From: Mycolicibacterium parafortuitum
GTDB taxonomy: Bacteria > Actinomycetota > Actinomycetes > Mycobacteriales > Mycobacteriaceae
DNA length: 64,000 bases
Assembly (NCBI RefSeq): GCF_002086815.1
Contig: NZ_MVID01000017.1
Location: forward strand, 1 to 64,000
Direction of reading: 5' to 3'
A program made the position numbers and the translations under genes. Numbering within the stretch: position 1 is the stretch's first letter; each line of letters begins with the position of its first letter. Shown piece after piece: positions 57,818 through 64,000 of the stretch. A model generated the notes under the pieces. The model saw nothing but the letters and a program-made list of their open reading frames with translations. It ran no database searches and was not told where the DNA came from.

Positions 57818-58718
57818 TCACGCGAACGTCTTGCGGTAGTGGTCGGGTGAGACGCCGAGACGGCGAACGAAGTTGCGGCGCAACGTCTCCGCCGAACCGA
57901 ATCCGCACCGCGCAGCGATCACGGTGACGGTGTCGTCGGTCTCCTCCAGCTGGCGCCGCGCCGCCTCGGTCCGGACCCGCTCGACGTACGCGCCGGGCCA
58001 GCTCCGGGATGCTGTGCGCACCACCGGGTTCGGCTTCGATGGCCTCCTGCACATCCCGGATCGGGGTACGCCGGGCGCGTGGCATCCACACCGGTGCGGC
58101 GAACTGGGTCTGCCCGCCGGGCCTGCGCAGGTACATCACGAGGTGGCGGGCCACCGTCTGCGCGACGTCGGTGCCGTGGTCGTCCTCGACCAGCGCCAGC
58201 GCCAGATCGATACCCGCGGTGACACCCGCGGCGGTCCACACCTTCTCCGAGCTGCGGACGAAGATCGGTTCCGGGTCGACGGTCACCGCGGGGAAGTCGG
58301 CGGCCATCCGCGCCGCGAACGACCAGTGCGTGGTCGCGACGCACCCGTCGAGCAGCCCCGCCTCGGCGGCCAGCACCGCCCCGCTGCACACGCTGACGAC
58401 GCGGCGGGCCCGCGGCGCGACGTCGCGGATCCAGTCGATCAGCGTCGGGTCGTTGCGGGCGGTCTCGGTGCCGAAGCCTCCGGGCAGCACGACGGTGTCG
58501 ACGTCCTCGCCGGGGCCGGGCAGCGCGTCGGCCATCAGGGTCAGCCCGGTGCCGGTGTCGACGGGCGCGGCCGCGGCCGACACGACGCGCACCCGGTATC
58601 CGGCGCCGTAGCCCCGCGCGGCGAGCACCATCGACGCGCCGCTGAACACGTCGGCGGGCCCGACCACGTCGAGGGCCTGCACGCCCGCGAAGCCGGCGAT
58701 CAGCACCGTGCGCACCAT
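57818..58718 (-). pseudogene. GlxA-family regulator broken by deletion and frameshift
   Basis: The first frame encodes a DJ-1-type sensor domain (VRTVLIAGFAGVQALDVVGP, VVSVCSGAVLAAEAGLLDGC) up to GGAHSIPELARR. The AraC helix-turn-helix then continues in another frame as AYVERVRTEAARRQL and CGFGSAETLRRNFVRRLGV to a stop at 57818. About 20 residues between these segments, covering the first recognition unit, are missing. The junction lies near 57990-57997. A sequencing slip alone would not remove that much. The protein should not bind DNA. Confidence 0.8.
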
Positions 58719-58771
58719 GGACTCAGTGTTGGCGACGCCCGCGATGGCGTCTAGGTCATGGACCCCACAGA

Positions 58772-59728
58772 TCAGGACAGCAGCGGGTGGCAGGCCCGGA
58801 CGCGGTCGATCCACCACTGCCGGCGATCCGGCGGCGCGGCCAACGCGGCGATCCGCACCGGATCCGGCGTCACCGGCGCCGCCGGCAGCGTGCCGTCCAC
58901 CGGGGTCAGAGGTTCGGCGACATCGTCGACGAACAACCCGCCGGTGCCGAGCCCGCAGGCATGCTCCAGCCGGGGCAGCGCACCGGCCGCGACCAGCCCG
59001 GCACCGATACCGACGGCGGTGTCCAGCGCGCTGGACACCACCACCGGGATGTCGATCTGGGCGGCGATGGCGAGCATCGTCTGCACCCCGCCCAGCGGGG
59101 CCACCTTGAGCACCGCCACGTCGGCCGCGCCTGCGCGCACGACGTGCAGCGGGTCCTCGGCCTTGCGGATGCTCTCGTCGGCGGCGACGGGGACGTCGAC
59201 GCGGCGCCGGACCTCGGCCAGTTCGGCGACGGTGCGGCAGGGCTGTTCGAGGTATTCGACCGGGCCGTCGGCGGTCAGGGCCCGCGCCGCGGCGACCGCC
59301 TGCTGGACGGTCCAGCCGCCGTTGGCGTCGACCCGGACGGCCAGCCCGGCGGCACGGACGGCGTCGACGCGGGCGACGTCGTCATCGAGGGTCTGGCCGG
59401 GTTCGGCGACCTTGACCTTCGCGGTGCGCGCGCCCGGGAACCGGGTGAGCACCTCGGCGACGGCACCGGCCGGGACGGCGGGCACGGTGGCGTTGATCGG
59501 GATCCGGGTGCGCCGCACGTCGGGCAGCGGGTGATAGGCGGCCGCGAGCGCGGAGGCCAGCCAGTGCGCGGCCTCCGGCGGTTCGTACTCGACGAAGGCG
59601 CCGAACTCGCCCCAGCCGGCGGGGCCGTCGATCAGCGCGACCTCGCGGGTGGTGATGCCGCGGAAGCGCACCCGCATCGGCAGGGCGACCACGTGCAGCC
59701 GGTCCAGGATGTCGGCGAGTTCGGGCAC
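58772..59728 (-). CDS. menC: o-Succinylbenzoate synthase MenC
   Basis: Enolase-superfamily enzyme of 318 aa that dehydrates SHCHC to o-succinylbenzoate. The catalytic KxK lies in RTAKVKVAEPG near 107, the metal ligands are Asp in VDANGG, Glu in LEQPC and Asp in AADES, and the second base is Lys in VLKVAPLGG. It closely resembles Rv0553 along its length. The start is the GTG at 59728, with AAGG shortly upstream; the longer frame overlaps the SMR gene and is rejected. Confidence 0.95.
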   Translation of the reverse strand: MPELADILDRLHVVALPMRVRFRGITTREVALIDGPAGWGEFGAFVEYEPPEAAHWLASALAAAYHPLPDVRRTRIPINATVPAVPAGAVAEVLTRFPGARTAKVKVAEPGQTLDDDVARVDAVRAAGLAVRVDANGGWTVQQAVAAARALTADGPVEYLEQPCRTVAELAEVRRRVDVPVAADESIRKAEDPLHVVRAGAADVAVLKVAPLGGVQTMLAIAAQIDIPVVVSSALDTAVGIGAGLVAAGALPRLEHACGLGTGGLFVDDVAEPLTPVDGTLPAAPVTPDPVRIAALAAPPDRRQWWIDRVRACHPLLS

Positions 59729-59742
59729 GCCCTTATCGTGCG

Positions 59743-60087
59743 TCAGCGGTCGGCGTCGGCGCGCTCCGGGGCGTCCGGCAGCAGCTTGAGCCCGGCGACG
59801 GAGACGATGATGCCTGTCAGGAACACCGCCTTGCCGACCGACGCGTCCTCGTCGCCGCTGAGCATCGCGTAGCCGACGGTCAGCGCGGCGCCGAGGCCGG
59901 TCCACACCGCATAGGCCGAGCCGATCGGGATGTGTTTGACGGCCCAGCCCAGGCCGGCGAGGCTGGCCAGCATCGCGACCACGAACACCGCGGTCGGTAC
60001 CGGCGCGGTGAAGCCGTCGGTCTTGCCGAGCGCGGTGGCCCAGACCGCTTCCAGCACGGCGCTGCAGATCAGCACGAACCACGGCAT
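59743..60087 (-). CDS. SMR-family exporter subunit, second of pair (Gdx type)
   Basis: Four-helix small multidrug resistance protein of 114 aa. The membrane-embedded Glu13 lies in SAVLEAVWATAL, and GSAYAVWTGLGA marks helix 3. Gdx (guanidinium exporter) proteins share the EAVWA pattern. It is paired with the gene 1 bp upstream, as in heterodimeric SMR transporters. A guanidine-III riboswitch precedes the pair, supporting guanidinium export. A C-terminal extension (LPDAPERADADR) is hydrophilic. Confidence 0.9.
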   Translation of the reverse strand: MPWFVLICSAVLEAVWATALGKTDGFTAPVPTAVFVVAMLASLAGLGWAVKHIPIGSAYAVWTGLGAALTVGYAMLSGDEDASVGKAVFLTGIIVSVAGLKLLPDAPERADADR

Positions 60088-60088
60088 A

Positions 60089-60403
60089 TCAGCTCACCAC
60101 CTTCAGTCCCACGACACTGCCCACCAGGACGCACAGCAGCACCACCCGGGCGGTGCTGGCGGCTTCTCTCTTGGTGGCGATCGCCCACACCACGGTCAGC
60201 GTCGCGCCGATGCCGACCCAGACCGCGTACGCGGTGCCGGTGGGCAGTTCGGTCATCGCATAGGCCAGCCCGGCCAGGCTGGTGATCATCGCGACGACGA
60301 ACACCGCGGTGGGCCGCCATCGCCGGAAGTTGTCGGACATGCCGAGCGCGGTGGCCCAGACGGCTTCGAGGACGCCGCTGAGCACCAGGATCAGCCACGC
60401 CAC
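60089..60403 (-). CDS. SMR-family exporter subunit, first of pair (Gdx type)
   Basis: Four-helix SMR protein of 104 aa with the conserved Glu in SGVLEAVWATALG and TAYAVWVGIGAT in helix 3. Gdx-type SMR proteins export guanidinium in exchange for protons. The GTG at 60403 has AGGAGG seven bases upstream, a site that lies just after the predicted riboswitch; the longer frame to 60481 runs through the riboswitch and is rejected. Its stop is one base from the next start. Confidence 0.9.
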   Translation of the reverse strand: MAWLILVLSGVLEAVWATALGMSDNFRRWRPTAVFVVAMITSLAGLAYAMTELPTGTAYAVWVGIGATLTVVWAIATKREAASTARVVLLCVLVGSVVGLKVVS

Positions 60404-60416
60404 AAGACCCTCCTGC

Positions 60417-60457
60417 GAGTCAGTCTTGTCCTGGCGGGTACTGCTCCCTCGTCCGCC
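60417..60457 (-). promoter_or_regulatory. Guanidine-III riboswitch (ykkC-III motif)
   Basis: On the minus strand this 41-nt leader carries the consensus blocks GGACGAGG, GTACCCG and AGGACAAGAC in the right order. GGCGG pairs with CCGCC, and GAGCAG can pair with the 3' CTGACTC to form the pseudoknot known for this class. It ends next to the AGGAGG ribosome binding site of the first SMR gene, so guanidine binding would expose or stabilise translation of the exporter. Confidence 0.85.
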
Positions 60458-60552
60458 GACGCCCAGAATCGGACGCCGCACCAGCCACGTTACACACGAG
60501 TTTCAGGTTGGTCATGTCGCGGAAACATGTGGCGACCGGGCTCTCCATACGA

Positions 60553-60609
60553 CGAATGCACGCTTTCTGACGAGAAGCGCGGGGCTTTTCGTCAGAAAGC
60601 GTGCATTCG
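60553..60609. terminator. Long hairpin after the acyl-CoA ligase gene
   Basis: Two 26-nt arms (starting CGAATGCACGC) match at 25 of 26 positions around a 5-nt loop. It lies 12 bp after the ligase stop and before the riboswitch. There is no U-tract. It probably ends the ligase transcript. Confidence 0.7.
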
Positions 60610-60620
60610 TTGTCGCGGGG

Positions 60621-62183
60621 CTAGACGGTCGCGCGGTCGCGGCCCTCCCAGTGCGGCTTGCGCAGCTCCTTCTTCAGGATCTTGCCGGTCGGGTTGCGGG
60701 GCAGTTCGTCGGCGATGTCGACGGTCTTCGGGCACTTGTAGGCGGCCAGCCGTTCCCGCGCGAACGCGATGATGTCGGCTTCGGTCACCTCACCCTCGAC
60801 CACGACGACGGCCTTGACGACCTCGCCCCATTTCTCGTCGGGCACGCCGATCACCGCGACCTCGACGACGGCGTCGTGCTCGGCGAGCACCCGTTCGACC
60901 TCGATCGAGTAGATGTTCTCCCCGCCCGAGATGATCATGTCCTTGAGCCGGTCCTCGACGAAGATGTAGCCGCCGTCGTCGACGCGGCCGATGTCACCGG
61001 TGCGGAACCAGCCGTCCTCGGTGATCGCCTCGGCGGTGGCCTCCGGCTTGTTGTGGTAGCCCTTCATCAATTGCGGTGAGCGGAACCACAATTCGCCCTG
61101 CTCGCCGGGAGCGACGTCCTGCAGCGTGTCCGGGTCGACGACGCGGATCTCGGCGTTGGGTACCAGCGTGCCGGCGCTGGAGAGTCGCTCCTCGCGGCCC
61201 GGGTCGCGGTGCGCCTCCGGCAGCAGGTGGCTGATCACACCGCACAGCTCGGTCAGGCCGTACGCCTGCATGAAATCGGTGTTGGGCCAGGCCTTCAGCG
61301 CCTGCCGCAGCAGTGGCAGCGGCATCGGCGACGCGCCGTAGGCGAACGTCTTGAGCGAGCCGAACAGCTTCACCGCATCCTCGCCGGCCTCGAGCACCTT
61401 GGCCAGCACCGCGGGTACCAGGAAGGTGCGGTTGGCACCCTTGAGGATCGCGCCGGCCAACGTCATGCCGTCCACGTCGCGGGTCATCACACTCGGGAAC
61501 CCGTCGTGAATCCCGAACTGCACGTATGACGATCCGCCGACATGGAACAGCGGCATCGACACCATGTTCTTGTCACCCTCGTCGAACTCGAAGCCCTCGT
61601 GCGCGTTCATGGTGTGCGCGATGACGTTCGCCTGGGTCAGCTCCACGCCTTTGGGGCGGCCGGTGGTGCCCGACGAGTACATGATGATGCACACGTCGTC
61701 GGGCTCGACGTCGGCGGAACGGTCCACCGGTGACGCGGCCGCCAGCAGCGCCTCGTACTCGTCGTCGCCCTCCGGTTTGGCGGTGATCACGGTGTCGACC
61801 TCGGTCAGCTTGTCGCGGATCTTCGCGATGCCGTCGGCGAACTCGGCGCCGACGATGATCAGCTTGGCCCCGGAATCGTTGAGCACGTAGTCGAGTTCGT
61901 CGGCGGCCAGCCGGAAGTTGATGATCGCGTTTGCCGCGCCCAGCGATGCGGCGGCGAAGGTCAGCTCGACACAGGCCGGGTGGTTCTTGTCCAGGAACGC
62001 GACGACGTCGCCGCGGCCGATGCCCCTCTCCGTGAGCGCGCCGGCCAGCCGGCGGACCCGGTCGTTCCACTGCGACCAGGTCCAGGACCGATCGAGGTAG
62101 TCCATCGCTTCGCCGTCAGGGTTGACGGCGGCCCAGTGGGCCAGTCGCTCGTCGAGGAATCGGGGTGCGCTGCGCTCGGCCAT
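60621..62183 (-). CDS. Acyl-CoA synthetase (FadD family)
   Basis: Adenylate-forming ligase of 520 aa. The AMP-binding loop reads MYSSGTTGRPKGVE near 168, with YGLTELCGVIS, GWFRTGDIGRVDDGGY and RDRLKD-type SGGENIYSIEVE motifs. The catalytic Lys is in NPTGKILKKELR near the C-terminus. It makes acyl-CoA rather than staying at acyl-AMP, judging by the canonical TGRPK loop. The ATG at 62183 gives MAERSAPRFLDE; the frame is open further. A TetR regulator lies upstream on the same strand. Confidence 0.93.
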   Translation of the reverse strand: MAERSAPRFLDERLAHWAAVNPDGEAMDYLDRSWTWSQWNDRVRRLAGALTERGIGRGDVVAFLDKNHPACVELTFAAASLGAANAIINFRLAADELDYVLNDSGAKLIIVGAEFADGIAKIRDKLTEVDTVITAKPEGDDEYEALLAAASPVDRSADVEPDDVCIIMYSSGTTGRPKGVELTQANVIAHTMNAHEGFEFDEGDKNMVSMPLFHVGGSSYVQFGIHDGFPSVMTRDVDGMTLAGAILKGANRTFLVPAVLAKVLEAGEDAVKLFGSLKTFAYGASPMPLPLLRQALKAWPNTDFMQAYGLTELCGVISHLLPEAHRDPGREERLSSAGTLVPNAEIRVVDPDTLQDVAPGEQGELWFRSPQLMKGYHNKPEATAEAITEDGWFRTGDIGRVDDGGYIFVEDRLKDMIISGGENIYSIEVERVLAEHDAVVEVAVIGVPDEKWGEVVKAVVVVEGEVTEADIIAFARERLAAYKCPKTVDIADELPRNPTGKILKKELRKPHWEGRDRATV

Positions 62184-62234
62184 GCCTACAGAGCGTGCCA
62201 CGATCTGCGCTGCGGCTGACCGGATTTGCTCAAC

Positions 62235-62822
62235 TCACCGCACGAACGGCGCGAGGTAGGTGCGGGCGTAGTGGGCGACGGCATCATCGTCGGTGACGTC
62301 GAGAACGCCGGTGCCGACCTGAACCAGGGATGCGGCGAGCCGGATGTGCAGTTCGGCGACGGCGAGCAGGTCGGCGTCGGGCATCGTCGCACCGGCCGCG
62401 CGCAGCGCCTTGGCCATCGCGGTCGCGGCGCTGACCAGGAACAGCCTCGCCTCGGCGACCATCTCGGTGGTCGCGGTGAATTCGCCGTCGAGTTGCAGGA
62501 ATCGGCGCATCACCGGCTCGCCGGTTAGCAGCCGCACGCCCTCCCGGAACGCCGCGACCGCCGCCTGCTGCGGGCCGTCGTCGATCGCGACCGTCTGCAG
62601 CCGCGCCATCGCGAAGTCGAAGGTCTGCCGGCCGAGTTCGGTGATCAGCGCGTCGCGGCTCGGGAACCGGCGGTACAGAGTGCTGCGGCTGACGCCGGCC
62701 TGGCGCGCCACCACGTCCATGCTGAGCCTGCCGACCCCGACGAGCGCGACCTCCTCGGCAGCAGCCTTCAGGATCGCCGACTCCTGCTGGGTGGGGCTGT
62801 CGGTGTTGCGGTTGCGGCGCAT
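62235..62822 (-). CDS. TetR-family transcriptional regulator
   Basis: Regulator of 195 aa. The helix-turn-helix (ILKAAAEEVALVGVGRLSMD, VVARQAGVSRSTLYRRFPSR) is typical of TetR, with an uncharacterised helical ligand domain. It lies 3 bp after the MpaB-like gene and about 50 bp before the acyl-CoA ligase on the same strand. The three may form one operon that the protein controls. Confidence 0.9.
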   Translation of the reverse strand: MRRNRNTDSPTQQESAILKAAAEEVALVGVGRLSMDVVARQAGVSRSTLYRRFPSRDALITELGRQTFDFAMARLQTVAIDDGPQQAAVAAFREGVRLLTGEPVMRRFLQLDGEFTATTEMVAEARLFLVSAATAMAKALRAAGATMPDADLLAVAELHIRLAASLVQVGTGVLDVTDDDAVAHYARTYLAPFVR

Positions 62823-62825
62823 CCG

Positions 62826-63785
62826 CTACCCCACCGGGCAGCGGCCGGCGGGCGGCGCGAACGAGTCCAGCGCCACCGAACGGTGCAGTCGCACCAACTT
62901 CTCGTATTCGATCCTGTTCCGCGCCAACGGGATCAGCAGCACCCGGTCGGGCAGCGTGCGCCAGGCCAGCTGCAGCAGGCGTGAGTAGAGCGCGAACTCG
63001 ACGTCGTGGCGCGGCTCCCACCGGAACCCGGTCAGCTCCCGCACCCCCGGGTGCAGGATGCCGAACGAACACACCGTCAGCACCCGCCCGGCGAGCGGGC
63101 GCAGCGCGACCCAGCCCGGCGTCAGCGCCGCCCGCAGTGCGGGCGGCAGTACCAGCGTCGGCAGAGGCAGCTTCGTCAGGTCCCGGGTGACGCGGCGCAG
63201 GAACGGATTCGTCGCGAGCTCGTTGTCGACCATGTCGTCGTAGTACTCGACCGCATCGGCATAGGTGGCAGGCAGTTTCGCGTTCTTACCGGGTAGCTCG
63301 AGGGCGCGGAAGGCCTCGAGGAGCTGCTGGTAGGCGGCCTCGCGTTCGTCGTCGTTGAGGGTGATGCCGGTGCACGGGGTGAACGAGTTCAGCACCACGA
63401 ACAGCCCGCTGACCGCGATCCAGTTCCACAGCTTGGGGTCCAGCGCGCTGTAGCGCACATCGGCGAAGTCCCCGGCACCGCGTCCGCGCACCTCGCGGTG
63501 CATGGTCTTCAGACGCTGCCCCTCGGCTTCACGGTCGGTGGCGTCCCCCCAGATCGCCAGCAGCGCCGAAAAGCCGCTGCGCACACCGCGGTCGGCGAAG
63601 TTGGCGGCGAACCTGCCGGTCTTGTCGACGGCCGCGGCGACCGGCACCAGCGCGACCTCGTCGAACGCGGCCGCCCCGAAGAGACCGCCGAGCACGCTGC
63701 CGGAGTGTCGACGGAATTCGTAGAGGACCTTCGGACGGACGTTCGTGGTGACGGAGTCGGTGGACTCCGCGGCGGTCGCGACCAT
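62826..63785 (-). CDS. MpaB-like oxygenase (DUF2236 family)
   Basis: Protein of 319 aa with the heme-binding MpaB/latex-clearing-type fold. FRRHSGSVLGGLFGAAAF near 22-40 and the second half, with KTMHREVRG (proximal His region) and WIAVSGLFVVLNSFT, fit DUF2236. Family members are heme-dependent oxygenases; no substrate can be assigned. The ATG at 63785 has GGGAGGCGCA upstream and is preferred to an earlier in-frame ATG at 63800. Confidence 0.82.
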   Translation of the reverse strand: MVATAAESTDSVTTNVRPKVLYEFRRHSGSVLGGLFGAAAFDEVALVPVAAAVDKTGRFAANFADRGVRSGFSALLAIWGDATDREAEGQRLKTMHREVRGRGAGDFADVRYSALDPKLWNWIAVSGLFVVLNSFTPCTGITLNDDEREAAYQQLLEAFRALELPGKNAKLPATYADAVEYYDDMVDNELATNPFLRRVTRDLTKLPLPTLVLPPALRAALTPGWVALRPLAGRVLTVCSFGILHPGVRELTGFRWEPRHDVEFALYSRLLQLAWRTLPDRVLLIPLARNRIEYEKLVRLHRSVALDSFAPPAGRCPVG

Positions 63786-63868
63786 TGCGCCTCCCGACAT
63801 CGTCGTTGAAACAAAGACTAGCTGTTTGTGTCAACATGTCAACGGGGTGTGCGCCGGCGGCGTCGAGG

Positions 63869-64000
63869 TCAGGCTCCGCGGCAGACGCCGGAGTCGCGGA
63901 TCACGGTGCCGTACACGTTGGCCGTGGCGATGTTCGCGTTGATCACCCCGGACGGCATCCGCTGCTTGATCTTGTCGCTGATCTGGGTGAACTGATACCA
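63869..64000 (-). CDS. C-terminal 43 residues of an unidentified protein
   Basis: Partial gene whose 5' part lies beyond the window. The frame begins WYQFTQISDKIKQRMPSGVI, continues INANIATANVYGTVIRDSG and ends VCRGA before a TGA at 63869. The even polarity, the lone cysteine near the end and the NANIATANVYGT run suggest a folded exported domain, but no family is recognised. Confidence 0.6.
   Translation of the reverse strand, partial: WYQFTQISDKIKQRMPSGVINANIATANVYGTVIRDSGVCRGA

Noticed and set aside
58772..60082. A fusion of an SMR exporter with MenC
   Set aside because: The N-terminal part is the shifted frame of the SMR gene. The MenC alignment starts at 59728.
1..64000. CRISPR arrays, insertion sequences, integrases or rRNA genes
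   Set aside because: No spaced direct repeats, transposase or integrase motifs, terminal inverted repeats or rRNA signatures were seen in the sequence.

Overview
The window is high-GC actinobacterial DNA, and its gene content points to a fast-growing mycobacterium (Mycobacterium/Mycolicibacterium). Supporting signs are a WS/DGAT acyltransferase, FAAL-type and CoA-type FadD ligases, DesA3-like desaturases, a PE-PPE-domain hydrolase, Ddn-type F420-dependent proteins, many GTGA/ATGA stop-start overlaps, and a block in the order menC, bpoC, menD, Rv0556-like, mgtA, menG, menJ, grcC1, htpX, gpsA, yajQ that matches Rv0553-Rv0566c of M. tuberculosis from memory. No rRNA, CRISPR array, insertion sequence or prophage is visible.

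Layout. Positions 1-14.6 kb hold a receptor Ser/Thr kinase, lipid genes (WS/DGAT, two DesA3-like desaturases, a fatty acyl-AMP ligase) and a three-gene carbohydrate operon (GT4, a barrel-like protein, GH130 phosphorylase), with a second GT4 at 13.4 kb. Positions 14.7-19.2 kb carry two copies of a small module: a 46-aa protein starting MDSSELFSH, then a cold-shock protein with a hairpin terminator. One copy also has a DUF5994 gene. A large secreted hydrolase lies between the copies. Positions 19.3-36.2 kb hold a P450, an MmpL-type exporter, a stress group (RsbW-like kinase, coiled-coil protein, CsbD-like protein with a SigF-like promoter), a kinase fused to a solute-binding sensor, regulators, oxidoreductases, a DUF7159 protein and two secreted enzymes, one a Ig-like/sugar dehydrogenase fusion.

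Positions 36.7-46.1 kb run from tRNA-Tyr through yajQ, gpsA, two secreted paralogues, htpX, grcC1/menJ (divergent, 21 nt apart) to menG. Between menG and mgtA sits an accessory block with a TetR regulator facing a four-gene operon. That operon encodes two related membrane proteins of unknown function and orphan cytochrome-oxidase subunits III and IV; two matching operator-like sites lie in the intergenic gap. Positions 51.2-60.5 kb complete the menaquinone locus (mgtA, Rv0556-like, menD, bpoC, menC). It is interrupted by an AbiEi/DUF559-type gene, a DJ-1/PfpI gene and a GlxA-type regulator broken by a deletion. It ends in two SMR exporter genes behind what reads as a guanidine-III riboswitch. 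The right end has an acyl-CoA ligase, a TetR regulator, an MpaB-like oxygenase and the 3' end of an unidentified gene.

MenC, MenD, MenG, GrcC1 and MenJ together cover several steps of menaquinone synthesis and side-chain reduction. The strongest leads are the TetR/CoxIII/CoxIV/two-membrane-protein operon, the duplicated cold-shock module, the guanidine-III riboswitch, and a 33-nt hairpin element placed at the same distance after the stop codons of menJ and menG. Several small genes (45-65 aa) were found by reading the sequence directly; they are listed with start-site evidence.
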